Source of the DNA: Bacillus sp. ISL-37
GTDB lineage: Bacteria > Bacillota > Bacilli > Bacillales > Cytobacillaceae
Reading direction: 5' to 3'
NCBI RefSeq assembly: GCF_018613315.1
Contig: NZ_JAGGQL010000009.1
Span: 1 to 64,000, forward strand
DNA length: 64,000 bases
Below are positions 28,211 to 44,448 of this stretch, one piece after another (position 1 is the first letter of the stretch; each line of letters begins with the position of its first letter). The position numbers were made by a program, and so were the translations under genes. The notes below the pieces were generated by a model that saw only the letters and a program-made list of their open reading frames with translations, was not told where the DNA came from and ran no database searches.

Positions 28211-31200
28211 TTGCTAGATGTTAATAATTTTGAGTACATGAAAATTGGCCTCGCTTCACCAGACAAGATCCGTTCATGGTCTTTCGGTGAGGTTAAAAAG
28301 CCGGAAACAATCAACTATCGTACTTTAAAACCAGAAAAAGACGGCTTATTCTGTGAACGTATCTTCGGACCGACGAAGGACTGGGAATGTCACTGTGGGA
28401 AGTACAAAAGAGTTCGCTACAAAGGCGTAGTCTGTGACCGATGCGGTGTTGAAGTAACACGCGCAAAAGTCCGTCGTGAAAGAATGGGACACATCGAGCT
28501 TGCAGCTCCTGTTTCTCACATCTGGTACTTCAAAGGTATTCCTAGCCGTATGGGACTTATCCTTGATATGTCTCCGCGCGCACTTGAAGAGGTTATTTAC
28601 TTTGCTTCTTACGTCGTTACGGAAACTGGCGACACTGCCCTTGAGAAGAAGCAGTTGTTGTCAGAAAAAGAATACCGCGCTTATCGTGAAAAATACGGTA
28701 ATAAATTCCAGGCGGCAATGGGAGCAGAAGCAATCAAAAAGCTGCTTTCAGATATCGACCTTGATAAAGAAGCCGACATGCTTAAGGAAGAATTAAGAAC
28801 AGCACAAGGCCAGCGTCGTACTCGTGCGATCAAGCGTCTTGAAGTAGTTGAAGCGTTCCGTGGTTCAGGCAATGAGCCATCTTGGATGATCCTTGATGTC
28901 CTCCCTGTCATCCCGCCGGAACTTCGCCCGATGGTACAACTTGATGGAGGTCGATTCGCAACTTCCGACCTGAACGATTTATACCGCCGAGTAATCAACC
29001 GTAACAACCGCCTTAAACGTCTTCTTGACCTTGGTGCTCCTAGCATCATCGTTCAGAACGAAAAGCGTATGCTTCAGGAAGCTGTTGACGCGTTGATCGA
29101 TAATGGCCGCCGCGGCCGTCCGGTAACAGGACCAGGTAACCGTCCGTTGAAGTCCCTGTCTCATATGCTTAAGGGTAAGCAAGGTCGTTTCCGTCAAAAC
29201 CTTCTTGGTAAGCGTGTTGACTACTCTGGACGTTCTGTTATCGTCGTAGGTCCTAACCTGCAAATGTACCAGTGCGGTCTGCCTAAAGAAATGGCACTTG
29301 AGCTGTTCAAGCCATTCGTAATGAAAGAATTAGTGCAAAAAGGTTTAGCGCACAACATTAAGTCTGCTAAACGTAAAATTGAGCGCGTTAGCCCTGAGGT
29401 TTGGGATGTTCTAGAAGATGTAATCAGAGAACACCCAGTATTGCTTAACCGTGCCCCAACACTTCACAGACTTGGAATCCAGGCGTTCGAGCCAACGTTA
29501 GTAGAAGGACGCGCAATCCGTCTTCACCCGCTCGTATGTACAGCTTATAACGCTGACTTCGACGGTGACCAGATGGCAGTTCACGTGCCACTTTCTGCTG
29601 AAGCACAGGCAGAAGCACGTCTATTGATGCTTGCTGCTCAGAACATCCTGAACCCTAAGGATGGAAAGCCGGTTGTTACTCCTTCACAGGATATGGTTTT
29701 AGGTAACTATTACCTGACTCTGGAAAGAGAAGATGCTGTCGGTGAAGGCATGGTCTTTAAAGATGCGAATGAAGCATTGATCGCATACCAGAATGGCTAT
29801 GTACATCTTCATACTCGTATTGCTGTTGCCGCATCATCACTTGGCAACCAGACATTCAATGAAGAGCAAAATGGCCAGCTCTTGATCACGACAGTTGGAA
29901 AGCTGATTTTCAATGAAATCCTTCCAGCGTCATTCCCTTACATCAATGAGCCTTCCAAGCAAAATCTTGAGGAGAAAACTCCAGAGAAGTATTTTGTGGA
30001 AAAAGGCGCAGATGTGAAGGAAGTCATCAAGTCTATGCCATTGGTGGATCCGTTCAAGAAGAAAATTCTTGGAAACATCATTGCTGAAGTGTTCAAGAAG
30101 TTCAAAATCACTGAAACATCAAAAATGCTTGACCGTATGAAGGGTCTTGGCTTCACATACTCGACTAAAGCGGGTATTACGGTTGGTGTGGCTGATATCG
30201 TGGTTCTTAAAGAGAAGCAGGAAATCATTTCAGAAGCACAAACAAAGGTAGATAATGTTCTTAAGCAGTTCAGACGCGGTTTGATTACCGAGGATGAGCG
30301 TTATGATCGCGTAATTTCTATCTGGAGCCAGGCGAAGGATAATATCCAGGCTAAGCTGATGAAATCACTAGATAATTCAAATCCTATCTTCATGATGAGT
30401 GACTCCGGTGCCCGTGGTAACGCGTCCAACTTCACACAGCTTGCTGGTATGCGTGGTCTGATGGCCAACCCGGCTGGACGAATCATCGAGTTGCCGATCA
30501 AGTCAAGTTTCCGTGAAGGTCTGACAGTATTGGAGTACTTCATCTCCACTCACGGTGCTCGTAAAGGTCTTGCCGATACAGCACTTAAGACTGCTGACTC
30601 AGGTTACCTGACTCGCCGTCTCGTAGACGTAGCACAGGATGTTATCGTTCGCGAAGACGATTGCGGTACAGACAGAGGTTTATTTATCAAATCACTTAAA
30701 GATGGTACTGAAGTAATCGAACCTCTAGATGAGCGTTTAATTGGCCGTTATGCACGAAAGGCAATCAAGCATCCTGAAACAAAGGCTGTGATTGTACCTG
30801 AAAACGGATTGATTACAGAAGACTTGACTGTTGAAATAGTAGAAGCAGGTATCGAAGAAGTATGGATCCGCTCTGCATTCACATGTAATACACGCCATGG
30901 CGTATGTAAGAAGTGTTACGGACGCAACCTTGCGACCGGCCAGGAAGTCGAAGTTGGCGAAGCAGTCGGTATCATTGCTGCCCAGTCAATCGGTGAGCCA
31001 GGTACTCAGCTTACAATGCGTACATTCCATACGGGCGGTGTTGCAGGAGACGATATCACACAAGGTCTTCCGCGTATCCAGGAATTGTTCGAAGCACGTA
31101 ATCCTAAAGGGCAAGCTGTCATCTCTGAATTGGAAGGTGTCGTAGTCGGCATCAACGAAGGAAAAGATCGTCAGCAGGAAATCGTCATTCAGGGTGAAAT

Positions 31201-31813
31201 CGAAAGCCGCACATACAATGCGCCATATACAGCACGCCTAAAGGTTGCTATAAATGACCATGTAGAACGCGGTCAGGAACTCACAGAAGGTTCGATCGAC
31301 CCTAAGGAACTTTTAAGAGTCAAAGATGTTCAATCCGTGCAGGAATACTTGTTGAAAGAAGTTCAAAAGGTATACCGTATGCAAGGTGTTGAAATCGGCG
31401 ACAAGCACGTAGAAGTAATGGTGCGCCAGATGATGCGCAAGATCAGGGTTATCGACGCTGGTGAAACAGATGTACTACCAGGCACATTGCTTGAAATCCA
31501 TCAGTTCACTGACGCTAACCGCAAAGCACTTCTTGAAGGCAAAATGCCAGCAACAGGACGTCCAGTACTGCTTGGTATCACAAAAGCATCACTTGAGACG
31601 GATTCATTCCTGTCTGCAGCATCCTTCCAGGAAACAACACGAGTGCTTACAGATGCTGCGATCAAAGGCAAGCGCGATGAGCTTCTCGGCCTGAAGGAAA
31701 ATGTTATCATCGGTAAACTCGTTCCAGCAGGAACAGGCATGCAGCGTTACAGAAGAGCTGAGCCGATCTCAATGGAAGAAGAAAATGCCGAAGACGCAAT
31801 TACTGTAGAGTAA
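28211..31813 (+). CDS. rpoC: DNA-directed RNA polymerase beta' subunit
   Basis: This 1200-residue catalytic subunit starts at TTG 28211 ([10 protein letters not shown]) behind GGGAGGTAGG. It has the N-terminal zinc ribbon (CHCG...CDRCG) and the magnesium-binding NADFDGDQM motif, with D449, D451 and D453. The bridge-helix/trigger-loop regions and the second zinc site ([13 protein letters not shown]) also match the family. Length matches B. subtilis. It is closed by a strong terminator. Confidence 0.98.
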   Translation: MLDVNNFEYMKIGLASPDKIRSWSFGEVKKPETINYRTLKPEKDGLFCERIFGPTKDWECHCGKYKRVRYKGVVCDRCGVEVTRAKVRRERMGHIELAAPVSHIWYFKGIPSRMGLILDMSPRALEEVIYFASYVVTETGDTALEKKQLLSEKEYRAYREKYGNKFQAAMGAEAIKKLLSDIDLDKEADMLKEELRTAQGQRRTRAIKRLEVVEAFRGSGNEPSWMILDVLPVIPPELRPMVQLDGGRFATSDLNDLYRRVINRNNRLKRLLDLGAPSIIVQNEKRMLQEAVDALIDNGRRGRPVTGPGNRPLKSLSHMLKGKQGRFRQNLLGKRVDYSGRSVIVVGPNLQMYQCGLPKEMALELFKPFVMKELVQKGLAHNIKSAKRKIERVSPEVWDVLEDVIREHPVLLNRAPTLHRLGIQAFEPTLVEGRAIRLHPLVCTAYNADFDGDQMAVHVPLSAEAQAEARLLMLAAQNILNPKDGKPVVTPSQDMVLGNYYLTLEREDAVGEGMVFKDANEALIAYQNGYVHLHTRIAVAASSLGNQTFNEEQNGQLLITTVGKLIFNEILPASFPYINEPSKQNLEEKTPEKYFVEKGADVKEVIKSMPLVDPFKKKILGNIIAEVFKKFKITETSKMLDRMKGLGFTYSTKAGITVGVADIVVLKEKQEIISEAQTKVDNVLKQFRRGLITEDERYDRVISIWSQAKDNIQAKLMKSLDNSNPIFMMSDSGARGNASNFTQLAGMRGLMANPAGRIIELPIKSSFREGLTVLEYFISTHGARKGLADTALKTADSGYLTRRLVDVAQDVIVREDDCGTDRGLFIKSLKDGTEVIEPLDERLIGRYARKAIKHPETKAVIVPENGLITEDLTVEIVEAGIEEVWIRSAFTCNTRHGVCKKCYGRNLATGQEVEVGEAVGIIAAQSIGEPGTQLTMRTFHTGGVAGDDITQGLPRIQELFEARNPKGQAVISELEGVVVGINEGKDRQQEIVIQGEIESRTYNAPYTARLKVAINDHVERGQELTEGSIDPKELLRVKDVQSVQEYLLKEVQKVYRMQGVEIGDKHVEVMVRQMMRKIRVIDAGETDVLPGTLLEIHQFTDANRKALLEGKMPATGRPVLLGITKASLETDSFLSAASFQETTRVLTDAAIKGKRDELLGLKENVIIGKLVPAGTGMQRYRRAEPISMEEENAEDAITVE

Positions 31814-31824
31814 TAAAATAAAGT

Positions 31825-31866
31825 ACGCGGTGCTTTCCTATCAAGATAGGAAGTGCCGCGTTTTTA
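31825..31866 (+). terminator. Terminator of rpoBC
   Basis: A long stem pairs ACGCGG(tgc)TTTCCTAT with ATAGGAA(gtg)CCGCGT, followed by TTTTT. Confidence 0.9.
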
Positions 31867-31929
31867 AAGAAAAAAGAAAGTTATCTATGAATAAAAGCGA
31901 CATTTAGCGAAAAAAGTTTTTTAATGCTG

Positions 31930-31958
31930 TTGACATACCTTGCGCTAAGTGTTAATAT
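31930..31958 (+). promoter_or_regulatory. Sigma-A promoter of rplGB-rpsL-rpsG-fusA
   Basis: A consensus -35 TTGACA (31930-31935) and TAATAT (31953-31958) are separated by 17 bases, after the rpoC terminator. Confidence 0.8.
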
Positions 31959-31999
31959 TTCAAAGGTGCTCCTATTTACCGGTTACTTTGGAGGATATC

Positions 32000-32771
<772 letters not shown>

Positions 32772-32811
32772 TAAACAAAACTAATTAGCCTTTTTGAAAG
32801 GAGGAAAAAAC

Positions 32812-33282
32812 ATGCCACGTAAAGGTCCAGTTGCAAAAAGAGACGTATTGCCGGATCCGATTTATAACTCAAAGCTTATCACTCGCTTGATCAACAAGAT
32901 GATGATCGATGGCAAGAGAGGTAAATCACAAAAGATCCTTTATTCAGCTTTTGATATCATTCGTGAGCGTTCAGGCAAAGAGCCAATCGAAGTATTCGAT
33001 GCAGCTCTTAAGAACATCATGCCTGTTCTAGAAGTAAAAGCACGCCGTGTAGGTGGAGCTAACTATCAAGTACCAATCGAGGTGCGTGCAGACCGCCGTA
33101 CAACTCTTGGTCTTCGCTGGTTGGTAAACTACTCACGTCTTCGTGGGGAAAAGACAATGGAAGAGCGTCTTGCTAACGAAATTCTTGACGCTGCTAACAA
33201 CACTGGTGCTTCTGTTAAGAAGCGCGAAGATACACACAAAATGGCGGAAGCAAACAAAGCATTCGCTCACTATCGTTGGTAA
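32812..33282 (+). CDS. rpsG: 30S ribosomal protein S7
   Basis: This 156-residue primary 16S-binding protein organises the 30S head. It starts [16 protein letters not shown] at ATG 32812 after AAAGGAGG. Motifs include [15 protein letters not shown] and [10 protein letters not shown]. It is co-transcribed with rpsL and fusA. Confidence 0.98.
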   Translation: MPRKGPVAKRDVLPDPIYNSKLITRLINKMMIDGKRGKSQKILYSAFDIIRERSGKEPIEVFDAALKNIMPVLEVKARRVGGANYQVPIEVRADRRTTLGLRWLVNYSRLRGEKTMEERLANEILDAANNTGASVKKREDTHKMAEANKAFAHYRW

Positions 33283-33330
33283 TCTTACCTTCAATCTAAA
33301 AACACTTATACTAGGAAGGAGAAAGACCAA

Positions 33331-35409
33331 ATGGCAAGAGAGTTCTCCTTAGAAAAAACTCGTAATATTGGAATCATGGCTCATATTGATGCTGGTAAAA
33401 CAACAACAACTGAGCGTGTTCTTTATTATACTGGCCGTATTCACAAAATCGGCGAAACACACGAAGGTGCTTCTCAAATGGACTGGATGGAGCAGGAACA
33501 AGAGCGTGGTATCACGATCACTTCTGCTGCAACAACAGCTTCTTGGAAAGAACACCGCGTAAACATCATCGATACACCAGGGCACGTAGACTTCACTGTT
33601 GAAGTTGAACGTTCACTTCGTGTACTTGATGGTGCAGTAGCAGTACTTGACGCACAGTCAGGTGTTGAGCCTCAAACAGAAACAGTTTGGCGCCAAGCTA
33701 CAACTTATGGAGTCCCACGTGTAGTATTCGTTAACAAAATGGATAAGCTAGGCGCGGATTTCCTATACTCTGTATCAACTATTCATGATCGTCTCCAAGC
33801 TAACGCTCACCCGATCCAACTTCCGATCGGTGCTGAAGATGAGTTTGAAGCAATCATCGACTTAGTTGAAATGAGAGCAATATTCTATGGTAATGACCTT
33901 GGAACAGAAATCTCTGTTGGGGAAATTCCAGAAGAGTATATGGCTAAAGCTGAAGAATACCGTGAAAAGTTAGTTGAAGCGGTAGCTGAGCTTGACGAAG
34001 AGTTAATGGAAAAATACCTTGGCGGAGAAGAGCTTACAGTCGAAGAGATCAAAGCTGCAATCCGTAAAGGTACTACAAATGTTGAATTCTACCCAGTTAT
34101 CTGTGGTTCAGCATTCAAAAACAAAGGTGTTCAGCTAATGCTTGACGCTGTTATCGACTACCTTCCATCTCCACTGGATGTTCCTGCTATTAAAGGTACA
34201 TTACCGGATTCAGAAGAAGAAGTTGAGCGTCATGCGGACGACAACGAGCCATTCTCTGCTCTAGCGTTCAAAGTTATGACTGACCCTTATGTTGGTAAGT
34301 TAACGTTCTTCCGCGTTTACTCTGGTACTCTTGAGTCTGGATCATATGTTCAGAACTCAACTAAAGGAAAGCGTGAGCGTATCGGACGTATCCTTCAGAT
34401 GCACGCAAACAGCCGTCAGGAAATCTCAAAGGTTTACGCGGGTGATATTGCAGCAGCTGTAGGACTTAAGGATACTACTACAGGTGACACTCTATGTGAT
34501 GATAAGAACCTTGTTATCTTGGAATCCATGCAGTTCCCTGAGCCAGTAATCCAGTTATCTGTTGAGCCTAAGTCAAAAGCTGACCAGGACAAGATGACAA
34601 CTGCATTGCAGAAGCTTCAAGAAGAAGATCCAACATTCCGCGCACACACTGACCAGGAAACTGGACAGGTTATCATCGCTGGAATGGGTGAACTTCACCT
34701 TGACATCATCGTTGACCGCATGAAGCGCGAATTTAAAGTGGAAGCTAACGTAGGTGCGCCTCAGGTAGCATATCGTGAAACTTTCCGCGAATCAGCTTCT
34801 GTTGAAGGTAAATTCGCACGTCAGTCAGGTGGACGTGGTCAATTCGGACACGTTTGGATTGAATTCTCTCCAAACGAAGAAGGAAAAGGATTCGAATTCG
34901 AGAACGGTATCGTCGGTGGTGTAGTTCCACGTGAATACATCCCAGCGGTTCAAGCTGGTCTAGAAGATGCTCTTGATCGCGGAGTTCTTGCAGGATATCC
35001 ACTTGTAGACATCAAGGCAAGACTGTTTGACGGATCTTACCACGATGTTGACTCCTCTGAAATGGCGTTTAAAATCGCTGCTTCAATGGCACTTAAGAAT
35101 GCGGCTTCCAAGTGTAAGCCAGTTATCCTTGAGCCTGTCATGAGGGTTGAAGTTGTTATCCCTGAAGAATACCTTGGAGATATCATGGGTATGATTACTG
35201 CTCGTCGCGGACGCGTCGAAGGTATGGATGCTCGTGGTAACGCTCAAGTTGTTCGTGCGATGGTTCCACTTTCAGAAATGTTCGGTTATGCAACTGCCCT
35301 TCGTTCAAGTACTCAAGGACGTGGTGTATTCTCAATGCACTTCGACCACTACGAAGAAGTTCCTAAGTCTGTTTCTGAAGAAATCATCAAAAAAAATAAA
35401 GGTGAATAA
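33331..35409 (+). CDS. fusA: Elongation factor G
   Basis: This 692-residue translocation GTPase has G1 [11 protein letters not shown]3 DTPGHVDF and G4 NKMDK. The C-terminal domains carry the FDH-like [18 protein letters not shown] end. It is full length with GGAAGGAG before the ATG. A GTGGAATAGG/CCTGTTCCAC hairpin (35459-35482) lies between it and tuf without a T-run. Confidence 0.98.
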   Translation: MAREFSLEKTRNIGIMAHIDAGKTTTTERVLYYTGRIHKIGETHEGASQMDWMEQEQERGITITSAATTASWKEHRVNIIDTPGHVDFTVEVERSLRVLDGAVAVLDAQSGVEPQTETVWRQATTYGVPRVVFVNKMDKLGADFLYSVSTIHDRLQANAHPIQLPIGAEDEFEAIIDLVEMRAIFYGNDLGTEISVGEIPEEYMAKAEEYREKLVEAVAELDEELMEKYLGGEELTVEEIKAAIRKGTTNVEFYPVICGSAFKNKGVQLMLDAVIDYLPSPLDVPAIKGTLPDSEEEVERHADDNEPFSALAFKVMTDPYVGKLTFFRVYSGTLESGSYVQNSTKGKRERIGRILQMHANSRQEISKVYAGDIAAAVGLKDTTTGDTLCDDKNLVILESMQFPEPVIQLSVEPKSKADQDKMTTALQKLQEEDPTFRAHTDQETGQVIIAGMGELHLDIIVDRMKREFKVEANVGAPQVAYRETFRESASVEGKFARQSGGRGQFGHVWIEFSPNEEGKGFEFENGIVGGVVPREYIPAVQAGLEDALDRGVLAGYPLVDIKARLFDGSYHDVDSSEMAFKIAASMALKNAASKCKPVILEPVMRVEVVIPEEYLGDIMGMITARRGRVEGMDARGNAQVVRAMVPLSEMFGYATALRSSTQGRGVFSMHFDHYEEVPKSVSEEIIKKNKGE

Positions 35410-35533
35410 TTGATTTTCACCTATTAATCAAGTATAACTACTAATGTAAGCATAACGCTGTGGAATAGGTGATCCTGTTCCACGGCACATTAAAATATAC
35501 TTAATTTTCATATATTAAAGGAGGATTTTTCTA

Positions 35534-36721
35534 ATGGGAAAAGCTAAATTCGATCGTTCTAAGCCACACGTTAACATTGGTACAATTGGTCACGTTGACC
35601 ATGGTAAAACTACTCTAACAGCTGCTATCACTACTGTTCTTTCTAAAGTAGGCGGCGGTGAAGCACGCGGATATGACCAAATCGACGCTGCTCCAGAAGA
35701 GCGCGAGCGTGGAATCACAATCTCAACTGCACACGTTGAGTATGAAACTGCAACTCGTCACTATGCACACGTTGACTGCCCAGGACACGCTGACTATGTT
35801 AAGAACATGATCACTGGTGCTGCACAAATGGACGGCGGTATCCTAGTAGTATCTGCTGCTGACGGCCCAATGCCACAAACTCGTGAGCACATCCTTCTTT
35901 CTCGTCAGGTAGGCGTACCTTACCTTGTTGTATTCATGAACAAGTGTGACATGGTTGATGACGAAGAACTTCTTGAACTAGTAGAAATGGAAGTACGTGA
36001 CCTTCTTTCTGAGTACGACTTCCCTGGCGATGACATCCCAGTTATCAAAGGTTCTGCTCTTAAAGCTCTTGAAGGAGAGCCAGAATGGGAAGAAAAAATC
36101 AACGAGCTTATGGCTGCAGTTGATGAGTACATCCCAACACCAGCACGTGACACTGAAAAGCCATTCATGATGCCTGTTGAGGACGTATTCTCAATCACTG
36201 GCCGTGGAACAGTTGCTACTGGTCGTGTTGAGCGTGGAGTAGTTAAAGTCGGTGACGTTATTGAAATCATCGGTATGACTGAAGAACCAAAATCTACTAC
36301 TGTAACAGGTGTAGAAATGTTCCGTAAGCTTCTTGACTATGCTGAAGCTGGAGACAACATCGGTGCACTTCTTCGTGGGGTAGCTCGTGAAGATATCCAA
36401 CGTGGTCAAGTACTTGCTAAGCCAGGTTCTGTTAAGCCACACACAAAGTTCACTGCTGAAGTATACGTTCTTTCAAAAGAAGAAGGTGGACGTCACACTC
36501 CATTCTTCACAAACTACCGTCCACAGTTCTACTTCCGTACAACTGATGTAACTGGTATTTGTAACCTTCCTGAAGGCGTAGAAATGGTTATGCCTGGCGA
36601 CAACATCGAAATGACTGTTGAACTAATCGCTCCAATCGCTATCGAAGAAGGAACTAAGTTCTCAATTCGTGAAGGCGGCCGTACTGTAGGCGCTGGCGTT
36701 GTAGCTTCAATTCAAGAGTAG
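35534..36721 (+). CDS. tuf: Elongation factor Tu
   Basis: This 395-residue GTPase delivers aminoacyl-tRNA to the ribosome. It has [25 protein letters not shown] and NKCDM, and domain II/III sequences typical of bacilli. Codon choice is strongly biased toward highly expressed codons. AAAGGAGG precedes the ATG and a near-perfect terminator follows. Confidence 0.98.
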   Translation: MGKAKFDRSKPHVNIGTIGHVDHGKTTLTAAITTVLSKVGGGEARGYDQIDAAPEERERGITISTAHVEYETATRHYAHVDCPGHADYVKNMITGAAQMDGGILVVSAADGPMPQTREHILLSRQVGVPYLVVFMNKCDMVDDEELLELVEMEVRDLLSEYDFPGDDIPVIKGSALKALEGEPEWEEKINELMAAVDEYIPTPARDTEKPFMMPVEDVFSITGRGTVATGRVERGVVKVGDVIEIIGMTEEPKSTTVTGVEMFRKLLDYAEAGDNIGALLRGVAREDIQRGQVLAKPGSVKPHTKFTAEVYVLSKEEGGRHTPFFTNYRPQFYFRTTDVTGICNLPEGVEMVMPGDNIEMTVELIAPIAIEEGTKFSIREGGRTVGAGVVASIQE

Positions 36722-36740
36722 TTTTTAATAAAAACAATGA

Positions 36741-36774
36741 AAGCAGCTGGATGACGATCCAGCTGCTTTTTTGT
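36741..36774 (+). terminator. Terminator after tuf
   Basis: AAGCAGCTGGAT (36741-36752) pairs perfectly with ATCCAGCTGCTT (36757-36768), followed by six T residues. Confidence 0.95.
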
Positions 36775-37190
36775 TCCATATTTTAAAGAGAAGTTTGATA
36801 TTATTACAAATGTAAATTTTAGATTTGGATATATACAGTAATAAAAAAGAATAAAGCCATGATAGAAGAGAATGAAACGAGAGATTGATCACTTAAAAGT
36901 GATAATGTGCGGATAAAAAGGAACCCAGAGAGTTAATCGTCATATATCTAATGTAATCTTTATCAGATTCTCTATAGCCAGATAATCAGACACCAATTTG
37001 AGTTAATGAGCAAGGGTGTAAACATTACTCCCCGGCACACATTATTAAAATCCTTTCAAAACTCAAATGAGTTTCTTCTATAATATAAGTGCAAATCCAA
37101 AACGCTGCATGTATTCTCCGAATTCATGATCCCACGTTCTACAGGAATATTTTTCACCACGTCCAAATAGTTAGAAATCTCTTTCCCTAC
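36775..37190. other. Intergenic region between tuf and the S10 promoters
   Basis: This AT-rich region of over 400 bases has no convincing gene or RNA motif. B. subtilis has ybaC near here; no equivalent is visible. A TATAAT at 37079-37084 could be a further upstream promoter, but its -35 region (TTTCAA) is poor. Confidence 0.5.
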
Positions 37191-37219
37191 TTGTAAAATG
37201 CAGTAGCGACCGCTATAAT
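37191..37219 (+). promoter_or_regulatory. Upstream sigma-A promoter of the S10 operon
   Basis: TTGTAA (37191-37196) and TATAAT (37214-37219) are separated by 17 bases. Confidence 0.65.
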
Positions 37220-37260
37220 AGTAAAAGTGTGTTAAACATAATTAAAAAGCGGAATACTTC

Positions 37261-37289
37261 TTGCATTTGGGTTATGTTTTATGTATAAT
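37261..37289 (+). promoter_or_regulatory. Proximal sigma-A promoter of the S10 operon
   Basis: TTGCAT (37261-37266) and TATAAT (37284-37289) are separated by 17 bases. This would give a leader of about 125 bases before rpsJ. Confidence 0.75.
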
Positions 37290-37295
37290 AGACAA

Positions 37296-37729
<434 letters not shown>

Positions 37730-37766
37730 TAAATAAACATTATAATTCACAGGAGGTGTGACTGAA

Positions 37767-38396
37767 ATGACCAAAGGAATCTTAGGAAGAAAGATCGGTA
37801 TGACTCAAGTATTTGCTGAAAACGGCGACCTTATCCCGGTTACTGTGGTAGAAGCTTCTCCAAACGTAGTGCTTCAAGTGAAATCTGCTGAGACAGATGG
37901 CTACGAAGCAATCCAGCTTGGCTTTGAAGACAAGCGCGAAAAGCTCTCTAACAAACCTGAAAAAGGCCACGTTTCAAAAGCAAACACTGCTCCTAAGCGC
38001 TTCGTAAAAGAATTAAACGGAGTCGATGTAGCAGGATATGAAGTTGGTCAGGAAGTCAAAGTTGATATTTTCGCAGAAGGCGATATCGTAGATGTTACAG
38101 GAATCTCAAAGGGTAAAGGTTTCCAAGGTGTAATCAAGCGCCACGGACAATCTCGCGGACCAATGGCTCACGGTTCTCGTTACCACCGCCGCCCTGGTTC
38201 AATGGGTCCTGTTGCTCCAAACCGCGTATTCAAGGGTAAATTGCTACCTGGACGCATGGGTGGAGAGCAGATCACTGTTCAAAACCTGCAAATCGTTAAA
38301 ATTGACGTAGAGCGTAACCTTCTTCTAATCAAAGGAAACGTTCCTGGTGCTAGAAAAGCCCTTCTAAAAATCAAAGCTGCTGTAAAAGCTAAGTAA
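37767..38396 (+). CDS. rplC: 50S ribosomal protein L3
   Basis: This 209-residue L3 reaches the peptidyl-transferase centre with its [32 protein letters not shown] loop. The start is ATG 37767 ([16 protein letters not shown]), 11 bases after AGGAGG; the in-frame GTG at 37758 overlaps the ribosome site. Confidence 0.97.
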   Translation: MTKGILGRKIGMTQVFAENGDLIPVTVVEASPNVVLQVKSAETDGYEAIQLGFEDKREKLSNKPEKGHVSKANTAPKRFVKELNGVDVAGYEVGQEVKVDIFAEGDIVDVTGISKGKGFQGVIKRHGQSRGPMAHGSRYHRRPGSMGPVAPNRVFKGKLLPGRMGGEQITVQNLQIVKIDVERNLLLIKGNVPGARKALLKIKAAVKAK

Positions 38397-38422
38397 TTTT
38401 TACAGGAAAGGAGGAAACAAGA

Positions 38423-39046
38423 ATGCCTAAAGTAGCATTATTTAACCAAGCTGGTTCACAAGTTGGAGAAATCGAACTTAACGATTCAGTATTTGGTATT
38501 GAGCCTAACAACCACGTAATGTTCGAAGCAGTAGTCATGCAGAGAGCTTCATTGCGTCAGGGAACTCATAAAACTAAAATTCGTTCTGAAGTAGCGGGCG
38601 GTGGACGTAAGCCGTGGAAACAAAAAGGAACTGGACGTGCGCGTCAGGGTTCTATCCGTTCTCCACAATGGCGCGGTGGCGGTACTGTATTCGGTCCTGT
38701 TCCACGCAGCTACAGCTATAAATTGCCTAAAAAAGTTCGTCGTTTAGCAATCAAATCTGCTTTATCATCAAAAGTACAATCTGAAAACATCCTTGTTCTT
38801 GAAAGCCTTGCTTTTGAAGCTCCAAAGACAAAGGAATTCAAAAACGTGCTTAGTGGTCTTTCTGTTAACAAGAAAGCCTTGATCGTAACAGCAGGTCTTG
38901 AAGAGAACGTAGCACTTTCAGCACGTAACATTCCTGGAGTAACTGTTGTTACTGCTGATGGAATCAACGTATTGGATGTTCTAAATCATGATAAGCTGAT
39001 CATGACAAAAGCAGCTGTTGAAAAAGTAGAGGAGGTGCTTGCATAA
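38423..39046 (+). CDS. rplD: 50S ribosomal protein L4
   Basis: This 207-residue L4 lines the exit tunnel. It has [27 protein letters not shown], the tunnel loop. It ends TAATG, its stop sharing a base with the rplW start, so the two are translationally coupled. Confidence 0.98.
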   Translation: MPKVALFNQAGSQVGEIELNDSVFGIEPNNHVMFEAVVMQRASLRQGTHKTKIRSEVAGGGRKPWKQKGTGRARQGSIRSPQWRGGGTVFGPVPRSYSYKLPKKVRRLAIKSALSSKVQSENILVLESLAFEAPKTKEFKNVLSGLSVNKKALIVTAGLEENVALSARNIPGVTVVTADGINVLDVLNHDKLIMTKAAVEKVEEVLA

Positions 39047-39330
39047 TGGATGCACGCGATATCATTAAGCGCCCCGTTATTACAGAACGTTCTTCTGATC
39101 TAATGACTGAGAAGAAGTACACTTTCGAAGTTGACACTAGAGCTAACAAAACTCAAGTTAAAGACGCGATTGAAACTATTTTCGGCGTTAACGTTGAAAA
39201 AGTAAACATCATGAATTACAAAGGTAAGTTCAAGCGTATGGGCAAGTTCGGCGGTTATACAAATAAGCGTCGTAAAGCGATCGTTAAACTTACTCAAGAC
39301 AGCAAAGAAATCGAATTCTTCGAAGTATAA
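39046..39330 (+). CDS. rplW: 50S ribosomal protein L23
   Basis: This 94-residue L23 provides the docking site for trigger factor and SRP at the tunnel exit. It has [16 protein letters not shown] and the [12 protein letters not shown] loop. It overlaps rplD by one base and has AGGAGG upstream within rplD. Confidence 0.98.
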   Translation: MDARDIIKRPVITERSSDLMTEKKYTFEVDTRANKTQVKDAIETIFGVNVEKVNIMNYKGKFKRMGKFGGYTNKRRKAIVKLTQDSKEIEFFEV

Positions 39331-39341
39331 TAATCCAATAA

Positions 39342-40190
<849 letters not shown>

Positions 40191-40247
40191 CGGGATTGAT
40201 CTACGGTTCGCGGGAACCGTAGGGCAATCACGAAGGGAGGTTCAATC

Positions 40248-40526
40248 ATGGGTCGTAGCTTAAAAAAAGGACCTTTTGTTGATGAGCACTTAATCACAAA
40301 GATCGAAAAGTTAAATGAAACTGAAGCGAAGAAAGTTGTTAAGACTTGGTCTCGCCGTTCAACGATCTTCCCACAATTCATCGGACACACGATTGCTGTC
40401 TACGATGGTCGCAAACATGTACCTGTTTATGTCACTGAAGACATGGTAGGCCACAAGCTTGGAGAATTCGCTCCAACTCGTACTTACAAAGGACATGGTA
40501 ATGACGATAAGAAAACAAGACGTTAA
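40248..40526 (+). CDS. rpsS: 30S ribosomal protein S19
   Basis: This 92-residue S19 of the 30S head starts [16 protein letters not shown] and contains [37 protein letters not shown] precedes the ATG. Confidence 0.98.
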   Translation: MGRSLKKGPFVDEHLITKIEKLNETEAKKVVKTWSRRSTIFPQFIGHTIAVYDGRKHVPVYVTEDMVGHKLGEFAPTRTYKGHGNDDKKTRR

Positions 40527-40544
40527 TGAGAGGAGGGCATCCAA

Positions 40545-40886
40545 ATGCAAGCTAAAGCTGTTGCAAGAACAGTTCGTATTGCTCCTCGTAAAGCTCGACT
40601 AGTTCTAGATTTAATTCGAGGAAAGCAAGTTGGTGAAGCGGTAGCTATCTTAAACCTTACCCCTAAGGCAGCTTCTCCAATCGTAGATAAAGTGTTGAAA
40701 TCTGCATTAGCAAACGCAGAGCACAACTATGAGATGGATGTTAATAACCTTGTCGTATCGGAAGCTTACGCTAACGAAGGACCAACGTTGAAACGTTTCC
40801 GTCCACGTGCTATGGGCCGTGCAAGTGCTATTAACAAACGTACTAGCCACATTACTATCGTTTTATCAGAAAAGAAGGAGGGATAA
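40545..40886 (+). CDS. rplV: 50S ribosomal protein L22
   Basis: This 113-residue L22 has a beta-hairpin ([18 protein letters not shown]) that lines the exit tunnel near the macrolide site, and no insertion or deletion is visible there. It is followed after three bases by rpsC. Confidence 0.98.
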   Translation: MQAKAVARTVRIAPRKARLVLDLIRGKQVGEAVAILNLTPKAASPIVDKVLKSALANAEHNYEMDVNNLVVSEAYANEGPTLKRFRPRAMGRASAINKRTSHITIVLSEKKEG

Positions 40887-40889
40887 TCA

Positions 40890-42172
<1,283 letters not shown>

Positions 42173-42191
42173 TTGAGAGGAGGTTCTCACA

Positions 42192-42455
42192 ATGAGTGAA
42201 CGCAACCAACGCAAAGTTTATACTGGACGCGTAGTATCTGACAAGATGGACAAAACTGTTACTGTTCTTGTTGAAACATACAAAAAGCATCCTTTATACG
42301 GCAAGCGTGTAAAATACTCTAAGAAATTCAAAGCTCATGATGAGCAAAACGAGGCAAAAATCGGCGACGTAGTACGTATCATGGAAACTCGTCCGCTATC
42401 TGCCACAAAACGCTTCCGCCTTATTGAAGTGGTGGAAAAAGCTGTTATTATCTAA
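42192..42455 (+). CDS. rpsQ: 30S ribosomal protein S17
   Basis: This 87-residue OB-fold primary 16S-binding protein has [19 protein letters not shown] and [27 protein letters not shown] precedes the ATG. Confidence 0.98.
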   Translation: MSERNQRKVYTGRVVSDKMDKTVTVLVETYKKHPLYGKRVKYSKKFKAHDEQNEAKIGDVVRIMETRPLSATKRFRLIEVVEKAVII

Positions 42456-42468
42456 TTGTTCGGATTAA

Positions 42469-42864
<396 letters not shown>

Positions 42865-42898
42865 TCTATTTCAAATGCCTTTAAGGAGGTGCACACAG

Positions 42899-43210
42899 AT
42901 GCATGTAAAAAAAGGTGACAAAGTAATGGTCATCTCTGGTAAGGACAAAGGCAAAACAGGGATCATCCTTGAAGCTTTTCCAAAGCAAAGCCGTGTTCTT
43001 GTAGAAGGAATCAACATCGTGAAAAAACACGCTAAGCCTTCTCAAGTAAATCCACAAGGTGGAATCTTGAACCAGGAAGCACCTATCCATGTATCAAACG
43101 TAATGCCTGTAGATCCGAAGTCTGGCAAGCCAACCCGAGTTGGTTACACTGTCGAGAACGGCAAGAAGGTACGCGTTGCTAAAAAATCCGGTGAAGTTCT
43201 AGATAAATAG
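42899..43210 (+). CDS. rplX: 50S ribosomal protein L24
   Basis: This 103-residue KOW protein is an assembly initiator of the 50S subunit. It starts [21 protein letters not shown] at ATG 42899 after AAGGAGGTG; extra in-frame codons upstream are not family-like. Confidence 0.97.
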   Translation: MHVKKGDKVMVISGKDKGKTGIILEAFPKQSRVLVEGINIVKKHAKPSQVNPQGGILNQEAPIHVSNVMPVDPKSGKPTRVGYTVENGKKVRVAKKSGEVLDK

Positions 43211-43236
43211 TCTATTGAAGAAGGGAGGTACAATCG

Positions 43237-43776
43237 ATGAACCGCCTAAAAGAAAAGTTCAACAATGAAATTACTCCTGCTCTTATGAGCAAGTTTAACT
43301 ATAAGTCAATCATGGAAGTTCCTAAACTTGAAAAGATCGTAATCAACATGGGTGTAGGTGACGCTGTTGCCAACGCTAAAGCTCTTGATGTTGCAGTTGA
43401 GGAATTAGCAACGATCACTGGTCAAAAGCCGGTCGTGACTCGTGCTAAGAAATCAATCGCTGGCTTCCGCCTTCGTGAAGGTATGCCAATCGGTGCGAAA
43501 GTAACACTTCGCGGTGAGCGCATGTACGAATTCATCGACAAGTTAATTTCAGTATCTTTACCACGTGTACGTGACTTCCGCGGAATCTCTAAGAAGAGTT
43601 TCGATGGCCGCGGCAACTACACACTTGGTGTTAAAGAACAGTTAATCTTCCCTGAAATTGATTACGATAAAGTAAATAAAGTACGTGGCATGGACATTGT
43701 TATTGTAACGACTGCTAACACTGATGAAGAAGCTCGTGAACTATTAACACAATTCGGAATGCCATTTCAAAAGTAA
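43237..43776 (+). CDS. rplE: 50S ribosomal protein L5
   Basis: This 179-residue L5 binds 5S rRNA and forms part of the central protuberance. It has [25 protein letters not shown] and [26 protein letters not shown] precedes the ATG. Confidence 0.98.
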   Translation: MNRLKEKFNNEITPALMSKFNYKSIMEVPKLEKIVINMGVGDAVANAKALDVAVEELATITGQKPVVTRAKKSIAGFRLREGMPIGAKVTLRGERMYEFIDKLISVSLPRVRDFRGISKKSFDGRGNYTLGVKEQLIFPEIDYDKVNKVRGMDIVIVTTANTDEEARELLTQFGMPFQK

Positions 43777-43786
43777 TCTCTAATAA

Positions 43787-43987
<201 letters not shown>

Positions 43988-44017
43988 AACTGAAAGCTCT
44001 GGAAGGAGGTAAATTAA

Positions 44018-44416
44018 ATGGTCATGACAGATCCGATTGCAGATTTGCTAACTCGTATTCGTAATGCGAATATGGTTCGTCACGAAAAACTAGAAGTACC
44101 TGCTTCTAACATTAAAAAAGAAATCGCTGAGATCCTTAAGCGTGAAGGTTTCGTGCGTGACGTTGAATATATCGAAGACAATAAGCAAGGTATCATCCGT
44201 ATCTTCTTGAAGTACGGTGCAAACAATGAGCGTGTTATCACTGGTCTTAAGAGAATCAGTAAGCCAGGTCTTCGCGTTTATGCTAAATCAACTGAAGTAC
44301 CACGCGTACTTAACGGTTTAGGTATTGCTCTAGTATCAACTTCAAACGGCGTTTTAACTGACAAAGAAGCTCGCGCTAAGCAAGTGGGCGGAGAAGTTCT
44401 AGCATACGTTTGGTAA
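44018..44416 (+). CDS. rpsH: 30S ribosomal protein S8
   Basis: This 132-residue 16S-binding protein starts [18 protein letters not shown] and contains [15 protein letters not shown]. It binds its own operon mRNA in E. coli; such control here is unproven. GGAAGGAGG precedes the ATG. Confidence 0.98.
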   Translation: MVMTDPIADLLTRIRNANMVRHEKLEVPASNIKKEIAEILKREGFVRDVEYIEDNKQGIIRIFLKYGANNERVITGLKRISKPGLRVYAKSTEVPRVLNGLGIALVSTSNGVLTDKEARAKQVGGEVLAYVW

Positions 44417-44448
44417 TAGATTTTTCTGAATGAATGGAGGTGCAACAA